Of a DNA stretch of 64,000 bases, positions 38,457 through 49,700 are shown piece after piece. Below the pieces are notes generated by a model. The model did no database searches. It was not told the origin of the DNA and was given only the letters and a program-made list of their open reading frames with translations. Source of the stretch: Meandrina meandrites (lineage: Eukaryota; Cnidaria; Anthozoa; Scleractinia; Meandrinidae). The DNA lies in assembly GCA_963693305.1 (NCBI GenBank), contig OY855903.1, positions 58,739,350 to 58,803,349 on the forward strand. The letters are read 5' to 3'. Each line of letters starts with the position of its first letter. The stretch's first letter is position 1. A program made the position numbers and the translations under genes.

Positions 38457-39334
38457 GTATTTAGTCCACCAGTGAGCACTACCACATTCTCATATTCCGC
38501 TAAGGGCAAACGAGGGGTAAGCGAAATGCCTTGGAATTGATCCGGAAAGAGAAAGTAGTCCAGTCCACTGACTACAATACTCAAGCAGCTGGGGCTTTTC
38601 TTGACAAGCTCTTCTTCTTCAAGAATCTGCCGAAGGCTGTACTTTGACATCGAAAAGAGCCTCACACATTTAAGCAACTCAGGAAGAAAACATTCTCTTG
38701 ATTCTAAGTCATGTTTGATCCATCTAATCATTGCTTTGTAAACCTCTTCTTCTTGTGGGACGTTTATTTTGTCTTCACCAAGCAGTTCTTTGACTTTCTG
38801 TAAATCGAGCGACTGGAAATCTCTAGAATTCGACACGGCCACGAAATTTTCAAGAGAATAAGCCACTGCTGCTTGCTTTAAGGACTCACAACTGTACTGG
38901 GAAGCGAAGGATTCTAAAGCCAGACAATTCGAAACATTAATGGATTCTTCCAGAAAAAGACAGGCTTTTGATTTCAAACTTGGGATTAGCAAGTAATCGG
39001 CCGCGACATACAGATCTTGTGCATTAGACGCATCGATTTTCGCTTTACCAGTGTAAATATATTGAATAACCTCGGTTAAGGCGTCACAGGTTATCTCTGT
39101 GAGCTCTATGAGGTTGTTCTCGTTTTCTTTGACTTTCAATTCACTGGTGAAGAGAGCGCGGAAGTACGGACTGCCAGCAGACAAAACACATCGATGGGCA
39201 GGGAAATCTTGGCCTTCAGCTCGGACAGTTACATCGCATAGAACGTTCGATTTCCTGAGATCATCTAACGTTTGAATCACCCCTTCTTTAAAATCCTCGT
39301 CAAACACTTGCTTTTCTTGCCCGTTCATCGCCAT
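37598..39334 (-). CDS. BTB-BACK-Kelch protein (KLHL family), intronless
   Basis: Probable substrate adaptor of a Cullin-3 ubiquitin ligase: the BTB domain binds Cul3 and the Kelch propeller holds the substrate. A single 578-codon open frame from ATG at 39334. Residues about 25-135 form the BTB domain (NVLCDVTV, then AHRCVLSAGSPYFRALF), 140-240 the BACK domain (ending SMSKYSLRQILEEEELVK), and 285-575 the Kelch propeller, with repeats marked by VVLTGG, AAVCGG, LYIMGGEQN, IYVIAG, IVVVGGY and LIYLFGG. Length and order are normal for KLHL proteins. Its Kelch half and downstream flank are duplicated at 31705-34418. An ATF/CREB-like palindrome lies about 45 nt before the ATG. Which vertebrate KLHL it matches cannot be told by eye. 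Confidence 0.93.
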   Translation of the reverse strand: MAMNGQEKQVFDEDFKEGVIQTLDDLRKSNVLCDVTVRAEGQDFPAHRCVLSAGSPYFRALFTSELKVKENENNLIELTEITCDALTEVIQYIYTGKAKIDASNAQDLYVAADYLLIPSLKSKACLFLEESINVSNCLALESFASQYSCESLKQAAVAYSLENFVAVSNSRDFQSLDLQKVKELLGEDKINVPQEEEVYKAMIRWIKHDLESRECFLPELLKCVRLFSMSKYSLRQILEEEELVKKSPSCLSIVVSGLDYFLFPDQFQGISLTPRLPLAEYENVVVLTGGLNTNNKPSDNTSCFVLSTKKWLNLAKIPDSCSNHDAAVCGGLLYVAYIRDILNHKIVSFNPKQNKWNCLTDCQYIDFPNKYKNSSVTTFNEVLYIMGGEQNMQKAQIYNPVSNEWKEVAPMKTGRAGHCAVVLQKQIYVIAGHNGTVCLNSVECYNPSTNRWRRITNMSKPRRLAAAATHSGKIVVVGGYSDMSDSMTTEASCEMFDPRTNEWSLVSSPSFPRAACGIVSMDDLIYLFGGKNEQNFMQTVDCFDVKRNKWHEVAIIPDSYKCSHLSASLLKLPTKFLS

Positions 39335-39375
39335 TGTTGATCGTTGTTGCCTCTTGTCATCTTTTTCCGTGATAC

Positions 39376-39391
39376 TACGTCATGATGACGT
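39376..39391. promoter_or_regulatory. Palindromic ATF/CREB-type site upstream of the BTB-Kelch gene
   Basis: The sequence ACGTCATGATGACGT contains two opposed TGACG/CGTCA half-sites. It lies about 45 nt upstream of the ATG at 39334, where a core promoter or 5' UTR is expected. Known CRE/ATF sites have this half-site; function here is inferred. Confidence 0.35.
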
Positions 39392-40685
39392 CTTGAGGCA
39401 TGAATCATGGGAAGGTTCTCAGTCACGCCAGCCGTTTCTAGCTAGTCACGCAATCTTCCTTCTGTCTCTTTATGTGTACTCAACTCTCACATTATTGCAC
39501 TGGACATTTATATTGTACTGGCCCTGAAGAAGACTAGCTCTGCTAGTTGAAATATTTATTATTTTAAGCCAGTGAACGTTTTTTGCAGTTTTTATTATGT
39601 CTCATCCTGGCTGCGCATCAATTTTTAACTGTTTAAATTTTGTTGCAAATCTATTGTTTGCGTACTAGTACGTTATTGGTCCGTTGCTAAAACAAAGGTC
39701 GCTATCCATAGGTCTCAATTAACGTTCTGATTGATTCGGTTCGAGTAGTTGCACTGTAAAGGGGCAAATGTACTACTTGCAGAGGGGCCTAGGGGAAGGA
39801 CGCCCCACCTTAGTCCCTACCCCCTTTTCGCCCCACATCGCAGGCGAGTGTGTACTGTGACGTCCAATCAAAAACTCGAGAAATTTCGCTTATTTCTTTC
39901 CGAAAAATGCAAGTAGTACGTAGATGGAAAAACATAAACCAGACGTTTGTAACAACACTCGGAACTTTCAGGACGGTGTAGCACACAACTTTACAAGGAA
40001 ACGTTTTATGAAACTGGTCAAATACATTGAACACGTTTGAACACGGCCTCTCTTGGTTTCATGACAAATTTCAGTCATTCTTATTCCAGCTGTAAATTTT
40101 TAAGACAGGAAGGGAATAAAAGAAAGATGAGTAGAGAGAGAGTTAGGGCGAGCAGGGGCGGCGTGATTGTTTCAGGCAGTTGCTTTTTTAAATTTATTTT
40201 CGTCAAAGGGCGCCGTTCGTTTGAAGAGATCTGAATTAATGGCGAGAAACACGATAGTGCTGTGTTTACCCAAGCAAATGAATGAATAATGAGAATACTT
40301 GCACAAGAGTTTCCTACTATAACTCCCAGCGAGCGTGGCTCTAACGAGAGAACTCACGAAAACGTTCAAGAACTGAAAATTGAATTTGTCTTGAACCTGT
40401 AGGTTCAAATCCGATGAGAGCGCAGGAGAATCGCCGAGAACCAATACGAACGAAAGTCGCGGAGAGCGCACGGGAATTGCCGAGAGCGCAGGAGAGTCGG
40501 CTAGAGCGAATAGGATTCAGTCCAAACGGGAGAGATTTTTTAAAACTCTTGTCATGCGTTTGGACGGGTTTGGAGACCAAACCTTAGAATGTAATCATAG
40601 GCCAACCAGCTCATTTGTTTAGAGCATGGGGTGGAGTAATATCGACCAAAAGAAAAAAAACGTGACTCTTGTGTTGGATAAAACC

Positions 40686-40691
40686 TTTATT
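40686..40691 (-). terminator. Candidate polyadenylation signal AATAAA for the ephrin-Kazal gene
   Basis: The hexamer reads AATAAA on the minus strand about 70 nt beyond the TAA stop at 40762-40764, a normal distance for a short 3' UTR. It supports the terminal exon call. Confidence 0.5.
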
Positions 40692-40761
40692 TTCGTCCAC
40701 ATTCTGCCGACATGGAAACAACAGAAGTTACAGCCTGCATTGGTTCGTAAAACGTTGTCTG

Positions 40762-43700
40762 TTATTTGTTTTCTTCAGGGTAGTCCTCAACGCGATACTC
40801 CTGGTGAAGACTTTTAAAGGATTTCTTTTCCTGGCGGCTCGGCCTCTTTCTCCTGTCAACTCTACTTCGGCTGAAGAAAAGATTTTATGAAACGAAAAGA
40901 AAGGTTTTTTTTAGAATATTTTTCATTGCAAACACACAGTAATACAATACAGTAATGCATAAGTGTGCGATACCACAGGTATCACACACAAAAATAGACT
41001 TTGGCGAAAGCTTGTAATATAAAATAAAGCTGATCGCAGCAAAAGTGCAGCAACAACGTAAATTTGAGTCTAAATTTTAAAGAAATTTAGTGCCTTTGTC
41101 CAAGCAAATCTTCTTCGCCTGTAGCAACTGTCATAGTGGAATCTTAATACAACAAGCCAATTTGTAACGAATTCTCCGTTTTCGCACCTCTTTTTCCTCA
41201 TTTCTCCAACGACGCCTTTCAAAAAAACCAACGACGCCTTTCAGCTCGGCCATAATTACAGTTCTGTGTGTAACAGAGCCTCGCTGCACCATTTTAACGA
41301 GCACAATCCAGAATACGAACGGTACCTTTGTTTTTTAAGTTCGTCGAACTTAATGCGAAAAGAAAGCTCGACAGGAGAAATGGCCGCGTGGAATACCAAT
41401 CACCCAGATTTTGCGCGATCATTTTTTTTTACAAACGCTTTATTTCGACCAACGTGCTCGACCAACTGAGAGAAAACGAGGGAGGGATCGCTAGTAATCT
41501 ACGAACGTGTCTACGATATTTGGGTCTTGAAGATTGTGTGAGGACACAAACAACGGCCATTGTTATGAACGTCACGCAATGCAATCCTTGCGACCCAAGC
41601 AACGCTTGTGAAGAAGACAACAACGGTAACAGTTTATTTTTTGAAACTATAATCTCACCTCTTGGAAGGTTGGAACATGCACATGGCCAGAGCAATTGCT
41701 ATGCCCAGAATCCCCATAGCTCCCATGCATATAAAGAATGTTTTCAAAGAACCGGTGGACTTCTTTTCTGTACTATGTTCTGTAGTACCAGCTTTACGGA
41801 GAGGCGCTGAAATAAAAAGAAATCATGAGGGCCACCCGCTGAGGACGAGACAGGTTACTAAGCGCAAGCTGTACAAGGGTTAGCTAAATGAGTCTAGTTG
41901 AGAGCGGCGTAGCGTGCGAATACAGCCGCCTCTCATTCGCTCTCGCTACCACGTGCGAAACGCGCGTTTCGTACGTAGTAGCGGGAACGAATGAGGCGGC
42001 TGTATTCGCAGGCTAAGAGCGGCCCTAATTTTGGTTTTTTTATTTTAGGAGAACTGGAAGAGCGACTGTAATGCTCTAGGAATGTGAGGGAGAGAAGGAA
42101 CATAAGATGTTGAAATGCAATATTTGTAGCGAGTACTACTCGAGAGCGACTCTACAGCCATAGTGAAAATCCCGATTTCTTGAACGAGCTTCTTTTCCCT
42201 TGGATATTAATTCTTTGTAGTTTTGCCCCCAATTTCTCGCACCAATTTTCGTTCCTCGGGATTCGTTTTCAAAACCTTTTCACTGCTGACCAAGCTACAC
42301 ATTATGTAGTTTAACGTTCCAGGTGGAACTTGTTTAAAAAGTGGCAAACTTACAAAATCGATACAAAACAAAATCAATAAAAAACGTTTTCACATGAAAC
42401 ATCTAGAGTACTTGTATGCCTTTAAACTGTTTAGGGTATGTTGCCCACATTTTCTCTCTCATTTGAAAATAAACTGTTACAATAATTTCCATAACTGTGT
42501 ATGTGAAGTCAAAATTAATATTTTAAATTAGGGTACGCGCACTATGATCAAATTGGTATTCGGTAACTGAAAAGTGGATACACATGCCGGACAAACAAGC
42601 CAAAAGCAAGTTTTGAACTCGACTTCAATAGAATCTCGGACGTCCTGAACGGTCTGGAAATAGACTTCAGTGTTAAAGTCGGTTGCATTTGAAAATATAT
42701 AGTGGAGCTTGCCTCGGAACTGAATATTTCACAGGATGGCACACACGAGAAGTTCACCCGGGGGACTCACCCATAAAAATGACCGGGGTCCTCGTCGTAC
42801 CCTTTTAGGGTGCTTTAACATAAAATGACGGTCTCCGGAGTTTTCGAGAGTCCTTTAAGGTCATCGATTTGAAAAAATGACAAGAACAGAATTGTACTTG
42901 TTACGTTAATAACTTTTACTTCTGAGTTATTTACCTGGAAATAATCATGCCACGCCCACAAAACGATATTCTGTTACCTTTCAGGGGTGTTTTCGAAATT
43001 TTCCGACGAGTAACTCCGTCATTTTTATGGGGAGGGGGGGGGGGGGGAGGGGTTTATCGATTTTTTTCTCTCTGACTGCAAAAACTACAAATTGAATTGG
43101 TTGGGGACATAATGCTTCAGTCAATTGACTGAAACATTGTCATCGTTAAGAAGTTTGTTTCAGCACCCGCTTTATTTCATTAACCGGTCTAGTAAGCGTC
43201 AAATATCAGCGGAAAAAAATGCAGAAATTATAAGGCACATATGAGAAGAAATAAACGGGACAATATTTTGCTAAGACAAACAATTGATCCTTTTTTCCTC
43301 ATCGGGAGGACTGAAGAAGAGTCCGAGGGTGGCCTGCATGGAGAAAGGGAGAACAAAAGACACAAACAGCATGGCACGATTTTCGGGAGAGACTTTTTTC
43401 TTGACATCCTCACGGTCACGTTTCGTGCTTTCTTTGTGCGATCTTCGTTTCACGCTTTCTTCGCGCTCTCTTTGCTTTTTGCTCCTTCACCCGTCCCAAT
43501 CACGGTTTGCCGAAAAGTGCTGTAGCACAAAGCTGGTGAAATGTAATAATTAAAACCTACCTTCACATGAACCTTTTTTGACCAACTTTAATGTGGTATT
43601 GCTTTCACATGCAACCTTCTGAAGCTTACAAAAGTCGTTGTACGTCTTTCCATCTGAGCCACACACCACGTTTCCGTCATGAACGCATCCTGGACACACG

Positions 43701-46700
43701 CAAAGTTCAGCAGACTGACACTTAGAATAGGGTGGGCAAATCCGACTCCCACAAAGTCCTGTATGAAAGAATACAGCGTCTGAAAGAACAAAAGAAATGG
43801 TAAGAGGTTTCAATAGCAAATACTGTCAGGTTTTCATGTTGTCGAATAAACGAACGAAAAAGCGAGCGAAGGAAGAAAGGAAGGAAGGAATATATACTGT
43901 TTTTTTTAATTTATTTGTTTTAAGTTTCAATCTAAAATAGCAGTCTATTATTGTCGTTAAAGACGTTACGATTGGGTCACGACAAACTACGAACTACAGG
44001 CCAAAAGATGAATTTTGATTTCAGTGTTTTACTTTATAGTGAGGTTTTCTGTTTATATTTTCTGTCATCCAGTTTTGGTATCGACTTATCTTCACATATC
44101 ATAAGCAATAGAAACACTTCTATACAAGATAAATTGAATTGTCGATCAACTTTTAATCCTGGGTTAGTGTTTATCGGCTTTCGAACAATCCAGCCTTGAT
44201 GACAACACGCATAAGTAGTCCTAACTGACTACTCCCGCTGTCAATCTCATTTCGCTGCCAGTTCGCATCAAACGAGCATTCTTATACGGTATTACACTTT
44301 ATTACGCTTTCACTTATTTTTTACATTTTCACAGTACAAACAACGAACATACCTAAACATGTTCCGTGTTCCACAACCGTTATTTCTTTGTTCATCTCGC
44401 AAGCTGTTTTTTCCAGCAGACACTTGTTGTCATATATCACGTTATCCGAGCCGCAAACTTGTTTCAGTATTTTGGGACATTCCTGAACGCACTCACAGCT
44501 CTCTTCGGTTCCATTACGATTCACGCAGCGAGAATATGGAGCAGTGCATTCTCTTTCACAGGTAACTGATTCTAAAATACAAAGTCAATGACATCTTTTA
44601 AAAGTTTTGTGAAAATTAACTCGTTATACTTGGCTCAAGTATGATACGACGCATACCATGAATGAAGGTGAACAACGGTAGTTCTACCAGCTTCATTATA
44701 CAGAAGCTGTACTTAATCCTTATCGTTCTATAGGGTCACCTACACTGTGAGTAGAAGCTGTTGGCAATTTTTGTTGCTTGAAATGGCATCAGTTCTTTTG
44801 GAAACACATTGACTGACATAGCGCATGGAAATTTTAACACGACTTTATTAACTGTTCAGAACAGAACGACATACCTTGACATCTCCCGTTTTTCACAATC
44901 GTTATTCCTTCCTTCTTCTCACAAGCTGTTTTTTCCAGTAGACACTTGTTGTCATAAGTTACGTTATCCGAGCCACAAACTTGTTTAATTGTTTTGGGAC
45001 AATCTTGAATGCAGGAAGACTTGGATTCATGGATGTTAGCTTGTGATACGGAGAAAGAAAAATAGCACAGTTAAACACCACACAATTTTATCTATCTTTA
45101 GATCACAAACTTGTCTAAATAGAATCTTTTTTATAAATAGGAGTAATCGTAGATTATGTAGTGCGTTCGACATACTCGTAACTTGCTTCCGTGAAAAATG
45201 TTATTTTCCCCATGCAGGCGACGTTTCGACCGAACATCTTCGGCCTTCATCAGTTTCAAAAGTCATGAATGCGGTAACGGCGTTTTTAACGCCTCAATAA
45301 TCGGCACCTGCTACGATAGCAAACATCACAAAGCGATCGTTGCGCAAGATCGATTCACGCGAAAGACTTGCAAATGCCAAAAACGAAAGCGAGGCAAATG
45401 TGCGTCCAAACGAAATCTCGATTTTTTTTTTAGCTTCACAAGATTAGGGTTGCGTTCTCCTATCGTCTAACAAGAGAAATACCTTGACACGTTTCATTTA
45501 TCACAATAGATTCATATTTTTTTAAAACATACGACGTCTTGGGCAGGTTTACCGTCCTTCTTCAGATAGTTGCAAAATGGCGGATTGATTGCAGGAAGAC
45601 TTCCATGAGAGGTTTGAAAAGATTCAGACACTTCTAAATCAAGAGACATACCTTGACATCTCCCATTTTCCACAACAGTAATTTCTTTGTTCTTCTCGCA
45701 AGCTGTCTTCTCCAGAAGACACGTGTTGTCGTAAGTCACGTTATCCGAGCCACAAACTTCTTTTATTACTTTGGGACATCCTTGAATGCAGGAAGACTTC
45801 GGATTATGGATGGTAGCTTGTGGCATGAAGAAAATAAAATGGCACTGTTAAAACCCAACATTTGTAACCATAAATCACTAACCTATCTTAATGGAATCTT
45901 AGTAAAACAGAGACATACCTTCACAACTTCCATTTTTCGCAACCTTTATTTCTTCCTTCTTCTCGCAAGCTCTTTTTTCCAGCAGACACTTGTTGTCGTA
46001 AGTCACGTTGTCCGAGCCACAAACTTGTTTAATTACTTTGGGACATCCTTGAATGCAGAAAGACTTCCGTTCGTGATTGATAGCTTGTGGCACGGAGAAA
46101 GAAACAAATGGCGCAGTTAAATACCCAGCAATATATTGCACCCATAACTTACTCCCCTATCGCAGATTTTCTAGAACAAGGGACATACCTTGACATCTTC
46201 CAACTTTTACCACTTTTACTTCTTTGTTTTCCTCGCAAGCTGTTTTTTCCAGCAGACACTTGTTGTCATATGTGACGTTATCCGAGCCACAAACGTGCTT
46301 TATTACTTTGGGACATACTTGAACGCAGGAGGACATGGGTCCATAGGTGGAAGCTTGTGACACGAGATAAACAAAATGGCACTGTTAAACACACAACAAT
46401 TGCAACCATACTCCATTCACCTATTGAAAACCTTCTGGAACAAGAGACATACTTTCGCATTTTCCTTTTTTTACAACCGTTATTTCTTTGTTCTTCTCGC
46501 AAGCCGTTTTTTCCAGCAGACACTTGTTGTCGTAAGTCACGTTATCCGAGCCACAGACACGTTTCATAACTTTGGGACATCCCTGAGTGCAGGAAGACTT
46601 CGGTCTATGGGTGGTAGCTTGTGGCATGAAGAAGGAAAATGGCACAGATTAACATCAAACAATTGTGCCCACAAATCACTAACTTTTCAAAATGGAATCT

Positions 46701-49700
46701 TTTTACAAAAAGAGGCATACCTTCGCATCTTCCTTTTTTCACAACAGTAATTTCTTTTTTCTTCTCGCAAGCCGTTTTTTCCAGCAGGCACTTGTTGTCG
46801 TAAGTCACGTTATCCGAGCCACAAACACGTTTCAAAACTTTAGGACATTCCTGATTGCAGGAAGACTTCGGTTTATGGGTGGTAGCTTGTGGCATGAAGG
46901 AAGAAAAATGGCACAGTTTAATATCAAATGACTGTACCCATTTATCACTAAGTTATCAAAATGGAATCTTTTTACAACAAGAGACTTACCTTCGCATCTT
47001 CCTTTTTTCACAATAGTTATTTTTTTGTTCTTCTCGCAAGCTGTTTTTTTCAGCAGGCACTTGTTGTCGTAGGTCAGGTTATCCGAGCCACAAACACGTT
47101 TCAAAACTTTGGGACATCCCTGATTGCAGGAAGACTTCGGTTTATGGGTGGTAGCTTGTGGTATGAAGAAAGGAAATGGCACAGTTTAACATCAAACAAT
47201 TGTACCCATAAATCACTAAGTTATCAAAATGGAATCTTTTTACAACAAGAGACTTACCTTCGCATCTTCCTTTTTTCACAATAGTTATTTTTTTGTTCTT
47301 CTCGCAAGCTGTTTTTTTCAGCAGGCACTTGTTGTCGTAAGTCACGTTATCCGAGCCACAAACACGTTTCAAAACTTTGGGACATCCCTGATTGCAGGAA
47401 GACTTCGGTTTATGGGTGGTAGCTTGTGGTATGAAGAAAGGAAATGGCACAGTTTAACATCAAACAATTGTACCCATAAATCACTAACTTATCAAAATGG
47501 ATTCTTTTTACAACAAGAGACTTACCTTCGCATCTTCCTTTTTTCACAATAGTTAATTTTTTGTTCGTCTCGCAAGCTGTTTTTTTCAGCAGGCACTTGT
47601 TGTCGTAAGTCACGTTATCCGAGCCACAAACACGTTTCAAGACTTTGGGACATCCCTGATTGCAGAAAGATTTCGGTTTATGGGTGGTAGCTTGTGGAAT
47701 GAAAGAAGGAAAATGACACAGTTTAACATCAAACAATTGTACCCATAAATCACTAACTTATCAAAACGGAATCTTTTTACAACAAGAGACTTACCTTCGC
47801 ATCTTCCTTTTTTCACAATAGTTATTCTTTTGTTCTTCTCGCAAGCTGTTTTTTTCAGCAGGCACTTGTTGTCGTAAGTCACGTTATCCGAGCCACAAAC
47901 ACGTTTCAAAACTTTGGGACATCGCTGATTGCAGGAAGACTTCGGTTTATGGCTGGTAGCTTGTGGTATGAAGAAAGGAAATGGCACAGTTTAACATCAA
48001 ACAATTGTACCCATAAATCACTAACTTATCAAAATGGATTCTTTTTACAACAAGAGACATACCTTTGCATCTTCCTTTTTTCACAACCTTTATTTTTTTG
48101 TTCTTCTCGCAAGCTGTTTTTTTCAGCAGACACTTGTTGTCATAAGTCACGTTATCCGAGCCACAAACACGTTTTATAACTTTGGGACATCCTTGATTGC
48201 AGGAAGACTTCGGTTTCTGGGTGGTAGCTTGTGGTATGAAGAAAGGAAATGGCACAGTTTAACATCAAACAATTGTACCCATAAATCACTAACTTATCAA
48301 AATGGATTCTTTTTACAACAAGAGACATACCTTTGCATCTTCCTTTTTTCACAACCTTTATTTTTTTGTTCTTCTCGCAAGCTGTTTTTTTCAGCAGACA
48401 CTTGTTGTCATAAGTCACGTTATCCGAGCCACAAACACGTTTTATAACTTTGGGACATCCTTGATTGCAGGAAGACTTCGGTTTCTGGGTGGTAGCTTGT
48501 GGCATGCAAGAAAGAAAATAGCACAGTTATAGACCCAGCAATTGTAACTATAAACCATTGGCATATGTTAAACCTTCTAAAAGGAAATTAAAAACTTGTG
48601 TAAAAATGTTATTTCTCTGAGGTTTTAAATGTTTTTAAATACGATGTTTCGGGCAGTTTTACTGTTCTCTTTTTCAGGTAGTTGCAAAATGGCCAGCTTT
48701 GGGACGTCCCTGATTGCTGGAAGACTTTCATGAGAGGGATAAAAAGTTTAAGACAAACTTCGAAAACAAGGGGCATACCTTGACATCTTCCATTTTTCAC
48801 AACACTTATTATTTTGTTCTTGTCGCAAGCCGTTTTTTCCAGCAGACACTTGTTGTCATACGTCACATGATCCGAGCCACAAACTTGTTTAATTACTTTT
48901 GGACATCCCTGATTACAGGAAGACTTCGGTTTCTGGGTGGTAACTTGTGTCATGAAGTAAGAAAAATGGCACAGTTTGACATCAAACAATGGTACTCATA
49001 AATCACTGGCCTACCAAAGTGAAATCTTGGACTCATTAAGGTTCATTATGTTTAATTGCACAAAGGAAAGTGCGTCTTTTAATAAAACCCAAACTCTGAG
49101 AATTAAAACTTAACTTACGATTGCGTTTTTCAATTTTCACTGTCGTCAATCATAATTATGGCAACATCCAACGAGCTTTGAGAGAACAAAATAAATCAAA
49201 ATCTACCAACCACGAGCGACAGACGCGACCTTTGAAACCGCTTGAAGTGAACTTGTTTCCTAAGAGGTCCGTTAAGATGATTGACGGCAACGAAAAACGT
49301 AACCATTGATTGAACAGAGTTGCACAGTAGGTTGTTTTCCAACTGAAGCAGGTTTCAAGAAATAGCCAATAAACATTACAATAGAAACTATCGTTTTCTG
49401 GGGTGAGGTCTAACCGTCTACAGCTTCATCTCATTTATGGCTGCCATAATTCTTTAACAAAGAAGGAGACCACTGTGATGGCTGCACTGTAATTGCTTAT
49501 TGGCAATGGAAAAAGTGATGTCTATGGTTGGAAGTAAAATTTATGAAAACGACAGTAGTTAATTATTAATTCTTGATCCCTGGAATTTTATTTTATCGGG
49601 GTGCATTGTCATATTATTTTATTTTTGTTTTCTTTTTACTGTTTTACTTTCTTTTTATCAGCATTTACTTACCTAAACACGGGTGATGTTTAGAGATGCT

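Noticed and set aside
41328..41810. 160-codon plus-strand frame with several Cys
   Set aside because: It starts at TTG, runs across the transmembrane exon of the minus-strand gene, and shows no domain. A nested exon cannot be excluded but is not supported.
46721..48495. CRISPR-like look of regularly spaced repeats
   Set aside because: The units are 165-bp coding exons with introns in a eukaryotic gene, not short repeats with unique spacers.
46376..48532. Plus-strand frames of 76-137 codons
   Set aside because: They are antisense to the Kazal exons and repeat with the same 268-bp period; the minus strand gives the conserved Kazal cysteines.
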